In this document: positions 61,101 to 64,000 of the stretch, piece after piece
Position numbering within the stretch: the first letter of the stretch is position 1
How the letters are laid out: each line of letters opens with the position of its first letter
Assembly (NCBI GenBank): GCA_003991915.1
Contig: RQTK01000029.1
Span: 1,075,351 to 1,139,350, forward strand
Reading direction: 5' to 3'
From: Elysia chlorotica
Lineage: Eukaryota > Mollusca > Gastropoda > Plakobranchidae
Length of the DNA: 64,000 bases
Position numbers and translations under genes: made by a program
Notes under the pieces: generated by a model
What the model was told of the DNA's origin: nothing
Databases searched by the model: none
Seen by the model: only the letters and a program-made list of their open reading frames with translations

Positions 61101-62982
61101 TCGTTGGGCTGTTGAGTAAAAAAAAAAAAATACAATAATAAATAAAAATATAATACATGCAAAAGTTAGTTTCTTGCTTCAAAATAAAAAAAGACTTTAA
61201 AACAACAAGCTCTAAGAAAAAAAATCCTTGAGTCCTTTAAATTTATCTCGAAACACATTACAGGAAAAAGATCAAAATTTAAGCATTTATATATTTAAGT
61301 TGCAATTCACACTTCTCTTTGAATCTCCTGCAGTTAAAAATTATAATGTAATGTTCAGTGACAAAACCGTCTTTCAAGACTGAAGTATGTAAATAATGTT
61401 TATGGTTTAAAATTCATGCAACAATTATATAAGCAGAATGTCTGCACTGTAAGTTAATTTCAGTCTTAGAAAAGATATGAAAAATTAATTACCTGATAAA
61501 ACTGTAGGAAATTGCCATGCCGGCAAGAAAAAACCATACTACTAGGAGAATGTGTGTGCGCCTGAAAAATTTACAAGAGATACTTTGCAAATATTTTAAG
61601 AAAAAGCATTGAAAAATAAATTTGGATCTTTCCCATGCAGTCTTTCTGTTAACACCTGGAGCGCTACATATGGTCTTTCGAAAATTTTTAAGACAGGATT
61701 GCAATTCACACTTCTCTTTGAATCTCCTGCAGTTAAAAATTATAATGATCTTTAGTGACAAAACCGTTTTTCAAGACTGAAGTATGTAAATAATGTTTAT
61801 GGTTTAAAATTCATGCAACAATTATATAAGCAGAATGTCTGCACTGTAAGTTAATTTCAGTCTTAGAAAAGATATGAAAAATTAATTACCTGATAAAACT
61901 GTAGGAAATTGCCATGCCGGCAAGAAAAAACCATACTACTAGGAGAATGTGTGTGCGCCTGAAAAATTTACAAGAGATACTTTGCAATTATTTTAAGAAA
62001 AAGCATTGAAAAATAAATTTGGATCTTTCCAATGCAATCTTTCTGTTAACACCTTGAGCGCTATAGTCTTTAGAAAAATTTTAAGACAGGCAAAGTTTCT
62101 TTCATTTTCCATGTTATAACACCAAAAATGTCCGGAGATGATGGAACTTAATTTTTCAGCAGCCAATTTTTCTAAGTATAAACTTATTTTAAAGTGAATC
62201 TAGGTTTTATAGCCAGCTTGTAGAGAGGGGATGACCTGAAACAGGTTTAAAACTAGTCTATCTCTACGAAGGGACCATAACTGTATGGAGACAACAAACA
62301 GGTAGGTGGAGCCAAAAGAACCAGGGCCTGCCTCATCTAGTTGAGGGGTGGTCAAGGAAATACAAGGCAAGCGGCAAAATATGATTGGGATATTGGCAGG
62401 CAGTGAGGTGAGTCTTCCATATAGGTACTGAATATTCTATAATGGAAAAAATAAGTGTTAGATATATTGTAGTTTTTTTTTTTTTAATGTGAACAAGTAA
62501 GTACCAATAAAAATGGTAAACTTTCTGGCAATGGCTAGTAATTCCTGCTGCCTGAGCCTCACTAAACAGCCCCAACCCCAGAGACATCAATAGACTAGGT
62601 GAGCATTGTTTTACTGTTTTTTTATTTATAAATCTTTAAATTTATAAATTTATAACAAAAAAAATATATGGAATGATTCGAGTGTCCATACATTAGATCT
62701 CTGGATGTTTCTCATTCCGTTATATTTTAATGCAGTCTCGACTTGGAACATTATACTTTGTTACATAATATAGATTATCTAGTCTGTTTGTTTGAGTGGG
62801 AATAATAAATTTCATGTTTTGGTAAAGGCCTTCGTTTCGTAAAACGCCACCAATTGATACAGAGTAAAACACAGGAAAACTTACGTGAAAAAAAGTAAAT
62901 TTAGAATTAGAAGCCCAGCGCATATTGATGTAAATTTTGAATGAGTTCGCGCGTACAGCTTCAATAGATACCAGGGAATCAT
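30107..62982 (-). CDS. SNX14: Sorting nexin 14, complete (34 coding exons, 930 residues)
   Basis: Thirty-four exons, listed in the five block entries below, sum to 2793 nt and join in frame from ATG (62982) to TAA (30107-30109). The length is close to human SNX14 (946 residues). SNX14 and its relatives (fly Snazarus, yeast Mdm1) are ER-anchored proteins that bridge the ER to lipid droplets or endolysosomes; loss in humans causes a cerebellar ataxia. The order seen is two membrane segments, a Cys/His cluster, PXA, RGS, PX and nexin-C. The start MIPW resembles human MVPW, and the end carries LTYVLLDILIIELFPEL, a hallmark of the SNX14 C terminus. All introns are GT-AG except one GC-AG. Exons 2, 11 and 12 are present twice; the sum counts each once. 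The gene lies tail to tail with PITPNC1. Confidence 0.96.
30349..30434. repeat. AAT and AAG microsatellite in SNX14 intron 33
   Basis: A run of AAT triplets passes into AAG triplets between exons 33 and 34. Confidence 0.95.
31576..31581 (-). promoter_or_regulatory. SNX14: GC-type 5' splice site of SNX14 intron 32
   Basis: The only in-frame donor after exon 32 is CAG|GCAAGT, with GC in place of GT. It fits the rest of the donor consensus well, as known GC-AG introns do. Phase (G + GG) links exactly to exon 33 and gives FIPGPVAAAIG. Confidence 0.8.
32856..33085. mobile_element. MITE copy in SNX14 intron 29
   Basis: The ends are ttattcaggcacaagttg and gacttgagcctgattcaccc, an imperfect inverted pair; the outermost gtgaggcaac bases have decayed. 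The interior resembles the copies at 181-429 and 48387-48640. Confidence 0.6.
33843..33920. repeat. 39-bp tandem repeat in SNX14 intron 28
   Basis: Two exact or near-exact copies of the phrase aaattaatgttgctgttctc with agtgcttagttc, ending 9 bp from the exon 28 boundary (33929) on its donor side. Confidence 0.9.
34687..34925. mobile_element. MITE copy abutting the SNX14 exon 27 donor
   Basis: The ends are gtgaggcatataagaatgaa and cctgattcatcctggttgcctcac. The right end stops 7 bp from exon 27 (34933), inside intron 27. Read on the gene's strand, the element begins GTGAGG, itself a donor-like sequence. Confidence 0.7.
37059..41310 (-). CDS. SNX14: SNX14 exons 19-25: linker and PX domain
   Basis: Exons 41240-41310, 39898-39959, 39569-39749, 38920-38953, 38439-38488, 37672-37772 and 37059-37161. 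Exon 19 encodes FGSKLKDVFKSS, as in the human RIGSKIKGVFKS linker. An acidic stretch (LDEGMDEDAVCAD) precedes the PX domain, which starts at STWRVTIPRIG (about residue 554) and includes VARRYPEFYALEQKLTEFHG with the RR-Y/F-x-x-F/L motif of PX domains, then FPxLP-like QLPAKKSFG and YLQKLLTKPQL (to about residue 690). SINE fragments lie in the introns just upstream of exons 22 and 25. Confidence 0.95.
37205..37365 (-). mobile_element. SINE, minus orientation, 40 bp upstream of SNX14 exon 25
   Basis: The body (ttggggcccgtccacaatat, gcatgtgac) and part of the 3' tail (cttatgttggaat) are present. A minus-strand open frame runs from the SINE into exon 25, but the exon has a good acceptor, so this is most likely coincidental. 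Confidence 0.65.
39079..39228 (+). mobile_element. Diverged SINE, plus orientation, in SNX14 intron 21
   Basis: Matches to the SINE body include gtcagtataatgtg, acagaagtcctggtatccc, gtctgtgcggcag, gtcagacatta and the end cataacatag. The tRNA-like head is not recognisable. Confidence 0.65.
40055..40220 (-). mobile_element. SINE with tRNA-like head, minus orientation
   Basis: The minus strand starts ggtggcttaatggtggacag, a tRNA-like head, followed by the family's core gtcggtgtcagtaaaatgtg and gaagtcctggtacccc. It is truncated before the 3' tail. Confidence 0.7.
40740..40905 (-). mobile_element. SINE, minus orientation, truncated
   Basis: The minus strand has ggtaaggtggctcagtttct (A-box-like) and cctgggtttgaacacc (B-box-like), then part of the body (aaaagtcttggtatcgg). 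The 3' half is missing. Confidence 0.7.
41040..41165 (+). mobile_element. SINE 3' fragment, plus orientation
   Basis: It matches from gtatccctgcactgtctcc through gtgtggcagcacata to cttgggatccg, 75 bp from SNX14 exon 19. Confidence 0.6.
41311..46890 (-). other. SNX14: SNX14 intron 18, 5.6 kb, without coding content
   Basis: This is the longest intron between single-copy exons. I see no exon, RNA gene or long repeat apart from the 155-bp tandem repeat at 45100-45400. The phases of exons 18 and 19 match directly, so no exon is missing. Confidence 0.7.
45100..45400. repeat. 155-bp tandem repeat in SNX14 intron 18
   Basis: Two diverged copies share atgcatttattctgggca, gatttgtgaagccc and cgagagaaatgtata, with a period of about 155 bp. 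They are less alike than the exon-bearing duplications, so this copy event is older. Confidence 0.85.
46891..50443 (-). CDS. SNX14: SNX14 exons 13-18: linker and RGS domain
   Basis: Exons 50363-50443, 49215-49335, 48665-48820, 48065-48122, 47498-47564 and 46891-46946. Exon 13 encodes the Pro-rich linker (TEPPSPMVPFLGRF) also found in vertebrates. Residues about 340-475 form an RGS domain: LKSEAAVNVLQFCLACDDF, LHATAKDLYRSYC, FDDDVVETLKE, AYDHAYDLLENNFLPMF. In SNX13 the RGS domain acts on G alpha s, but SNX14 is reported to bind it without strong GAP activity, so catalysis should not be assumed. Exon 13 is cut by the left breakpoint of the exon 11-12 duplication: its first ten bases plus acceptor recur at 52036-52045. 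Confidence 0.95.
48255..48355 (-). mobile_element. SINE fragment in SNX14 intron 15
   Basis: The core actgacccaaccagtagg and the B-box-like region (gatctggaaccaaaccatgc, on the plus strand) are present. Body and tail are missing. Confidence 0.55.
48387..48640. mobile_element. MITE copy next to SNX14 exon 15
   Basis: The ends are gacaaccagggtgaataagg and ttaccctggttgcctcac, an inverted pair. The right end is 24 bp from the exon 15 boundary (48665), inside intron 15. Confidence 0.75.
49425..49475 (-). repeat. Partial copy of SNX14 exon 14 5' edge
   Basis: About 50 bp repeat the start of exon 14 and its acceptor, 122 bp upstream of it in intron 13. The copy would read CLHLELKDVIN in place of CLRLELKDVIN but has no donor, so it is a non-functional exon fragment. 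A further remnant of the acceptor side lies near 49560. Confidence 0.8.
50906..50950 (-). CDS. SNX14: SNX14 exon 12, copy A
   Basis: 45 nt encoding DLLNNILLVFFDNTP, acceptor ttcacag and donor gtgagt. A decayed copy of its first 25 bases with the acceptor side lies at about 50990-51015 (and in copy B near 52600), an older exon-edge copy. Confidence 0.9.
50906..59971 (-). CDS. SNX14: SNX14 exons 4-12: Cys/His cluster and PXA domain
   Basis: Exons 59889-59971, 59169-59247, 58410-58453, 57843-57930, 57371-57455, 56714-56873, 55619-55675, then exon 11 (53415-53490 or 51703-51778) and exon 12 (52511-52555 or 50906-50950). Residues 89-100 carry C-x2-C-x4-C-x2-H (CTVCGLRKCPRH), matching a cluster in vertebrate SNX14. 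The PXA domain runs from about residue 115 to 312, with QPWTNLDI, DYVYTWYRELS, ELRTNFRFLASVMLRRI, ELEYLRRLVEALFPYIL, VRELLAGSVLLPVMD and LLNNILLVFF. PXA domains pair with the nexin-C domain to form a lipid-transfer-like fold in this family. Exons 11 and 12 are duplicated. Confidence 0.95.
51703..51778 (-). CDS. SNX14: SNX14 exon 11, copy A
   Basis: 76 nt encoding STCALVRELLAGSVLLPVMD and SLANP, phase 2 to phase 0. Exons 11 and 12 together are 121 nt, so reading both pairs in one mRNA would shift the frame; only one exon 11 and one exon 12 can be used. Confidence 0.9.
52080..52150. repeat. AAT microsatellite, expanded in copy B
   Basis: The run is about 60 bp here but only a few units at the matching place in copy A (50478-50500). 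The poly-Ile open frame across it is an artefact. Confidence 0.95.
52511..52555 (-). CDS. SNX14: SNX14 exon 12, copy B (identical)
   Basis: Same 45 bases and splice sites as copy A. Confidence 0.85.
53415..53490 (-). CDS. SNX14: SNX14 exon 11, copy B (identical)
   Basis: Same 76 bases as copy A; it is the copy nearer to exon 10 (55619-55675). Confidence 0.85.
54448..54595 (-). mobile_element. SINE 3' half, young-looking, minus orientation
   Basis: The minus strand runs from ctgagacaggagtcatgg to gttggacgttaaacaaaccc with few differences from the reference copy. The tRNA-like head is absent (5' truncation). It lies in SNX14 intron 10. Confidence 0.75.
56455..56605. mobile_element. MITE right-end fragment in SNX14 intron 9
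   Basis: It ends with cgacttgtgcctgattcac and ggttatctcac, and its interior resembles 290-400. The other inverted end was not found. Confidence 0.55.
61057..62982 (-). CDS. SNX14: SNX14 exons 1-3: ER membrane hairpin
   Basis: Exon 1 is 62885-62982, exon 2 is 61890-61958 or its identical copy 61493-61561, exon 3 is 61057-61108. Residues 17-32 (FTSICAGLLILNLLFF) and about 37-55 (ILLVVWFFLAGMAISYSFI) are two membrane segments forming the N-terminal hairpin, and PNLLPMFTRKP follows as in human SNX14. The start context is GCG before ATG (G at -3). The exon 3 end is uncertain: a gtactg donor at 61056 joins phase 0 to exon 4, while a gtatat donor with exon end 61052 would also stay open if exon 4 began two bases later. 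The two differ by two residues. Confidence 0.88.
61493..61561 (-). CDS. SNX14: SNX14 exon 2 (transmembrane), copy 1
   Basis: 69 nt, phase 2 to phase 2, encoding RTHILLVVWFFLAGMAISYS and FI. Its length is a multiple of three and both edges have the same phase, so tandem use with the other copy would stay in frame. Confidence 0.9.
61890..61958 (-). CDS. SNX14: SNX14 exon 2 (transmembrane), copy 2 (identical)
   Basis: Same 69 bases, acceptor tttttcag and donor gtaatt as copy 1; it is the copy nearer to exon 1. Confidence 0.9.
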
Positions 62983-64000
62983 CGCGAATTTTTATGAAAA
63001 TCTAGACGTTAAAATAGCGCAAGTAAGAACATTTACTTCAGACGTTGCTTGTAGTTGTGAATAGCCCCCCTCCCATTTCCATCTCATCTATTTATTTTGT
63101 GTGTGTGAATGCGACTAGTGTCCCTTGATTCTACCTGGCCGGAAGTTTTTGTTGGTAAACAAGCTTGAAATAGTTGATTGGTCAAAATTTTCGATCGGAA
63201 CCGGAAAAACACAACTCTGTTCCAAGCAAATCTTTTGTTGTCACTGGAGACAGGGGGTTTCACGATGGCGAGAAACTAGATTAGCTTAGTAAATTACGAA
63301 GTAGGCTACACAGCAGTGGATCTTCATCTTCAAAATTTTCTATACTTCTTAAAAAACGTGATTTATAAAAAAATGATAGATCTAAATACTTATTGTCGTA
63401 TTTACTAAATTCGATCGGAACCGGAAAAACACAACTCTGTTCCAAGCAAATCTTTTGTTGTCACTGGAGACAGGGGGTTTCACGATGGCGAGAAACTAGA
63501 TTAGCTTAGTAAATTACGAAGTAGGCTACACAGCAGTGGATCTTCATCTTTAAAAATTTCTATACTTTTTAAAAAACGTGATTTAGAAAAAAAACGATAG
63601 ATCTAAATACTTACTGTCGTATTTACTAAACCAAATCACGAAGAAATGATGAAACTGTTGTAGAGATCTAGAGCCGTTGACACAATTTATACGAGTTCGA
63701 ATAATTTTTAGACCTAAATTCAGATTCGGCTCTACTAGACTTCAAGATCTAAACCATTACTGTGAGTTAATCTCGGGATTACGTTTGAGCTTTCTTTCTT
63801 TGCTTTAAAAATATATGAATTTTCTAAACGACCAATTTTTCTTTGCCTTTTTTTAAACCCCAGTTTATGTGATCCAACAATCTAGTAATTTAAAGAAAAC
63901 AAAACTCATAATGCATATCCATGTATATCTATGACTACCAGAAGATTCAGTGCACTTTCATCATAGTCTCACAGTTGATAGATATTCATAAAAATGAATG
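62983..64000. other. SNX14 upstream region with putative promoter
   Basis: No coding exon is recognisable. The 5' UTR and promoter of SNX14 should lie here. The 220-bp tandem repeat (63191-63630) starts about 210 bp upstream of the SNX14 start codon. Short frames such as ATGGCGAGAAACTAG on the plus strand (twice) do not support a gene. Confidence 0.5.
63191..63630. repeat. 220-bp tandem duplication upstream of SNX14
   Basis: Copies start tcgatcggaaccgg at 63191 and 63411 and differ at only a few bases (for example atgatagatc versus acgatagatc). Each contains cactggagacagggggtttc and is less AT-rich than its surroundings, which suits a promoter-proximal sequence. Confidence 0.93.

Larger units (their letters stand above)
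61300..62090 (-). repeat. Tandem duplication of about 397 bp carrying SNX14 exon 2
   Basis: Copy 1 is 61300-61698 and copy 2 61699-62090; both start ttgcaattcacacttc and end ttttaagacagg. The 69-bp exon and its splice sites are identical; flanks show a handful of substitutions and short indels (for example gtctttcaag versus gtttttcaag). Confidence 0.95.

Noticed and set aside
62333..62590. Minus-strand ATG frame starting MMSLGLGLFSEAQ near the SNX14 5' end
   Set aside because: It lies in SNX14 intron 1 or 2, has no similarity to the SNX14 N terminus, and the MIPW start at 62982 with phase-matched exons explains the gene fully.
63264..63280. ATGGCGAGAAACTAG as start of a divergent gene, present in both 220-bp copies
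   Set aside because: It stops after four codons and no donor or downstream exon is visible in the remaining sequence.

Overview
This is nuclear DNA from an animal. Coding sequence sits in short exons with GT-AG introns, the intergenic DNA is AT-rich, and microsatellites, tRNA-derived SINEs and small inverted-repeat elements are frequent. The protein families and the style of the repeats suggest a mollusc, probably a gastropod; that is an inference, and the species cannot be fixed from the sequence. Almost all long open frames are chance; the real genes had to be assembled exon by exon from splice sites, reading phase and family knowledge.

Three protein-coding genes can be supported. (1) Positions 507-3517, minus strand: the first six coding exons (254 codons) of a KIND-domain protein of the PTPN13/FRMPD2 type, running off the left edge. 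(2) Positions 8453-17962, plus strand: a complete PITPNC1 (RdgB-beta type phosphatidylinositol transfer protein), ten exons, 255 residues, including an 8-nt microexon. (3) Positions 30107-62982, minus strand: a complete SNX14 (sorting nexin 14), 34 coding exons, 930 residues, with two membrane segments, PXA, RGS, PX and nexin-C domains. Every junction in (2) and (3) keeps frame; only the exon 3/exon 4 join of SNX14 has two equally good solutions.

Layout: the KIND gene and PITPNC1 are head to head across about 4.9 kb of repeat-rich DNA. PITPNC1 and SNX14 are tail to tail, with about 12 kb between the stop codons that holds no recognisable coding exon and probably the two long 3' UTRs. The last kilobase is the upstream region of SNX14. 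PITPNC1 and SNX14 both act on lipids (phospholipid transfer; ER membrane and lipid-droplet contact), but nothing in the sequence shows that they work together.

No new enzyme system, defence locus or RNA gene was found. What stands out is structural: three separate tandem duplications copy whole exons exactly (PITPNC1 exon 9; SNX14 exons 11-12; SNX14 exon 2, a transmembrane exon), several smaller tandem copies lie in non-coding DNA, and fragments of exon edges recur inside neighbouring introns. The exon copies are identical while their introns differ slightly. They may be recent real duplications that allow alternative splicing, or unmerged haplotypes in the assembly; long reads would decide. 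Splicing both copies together would break the frame in two cases but keep it for the transmembrane exon.
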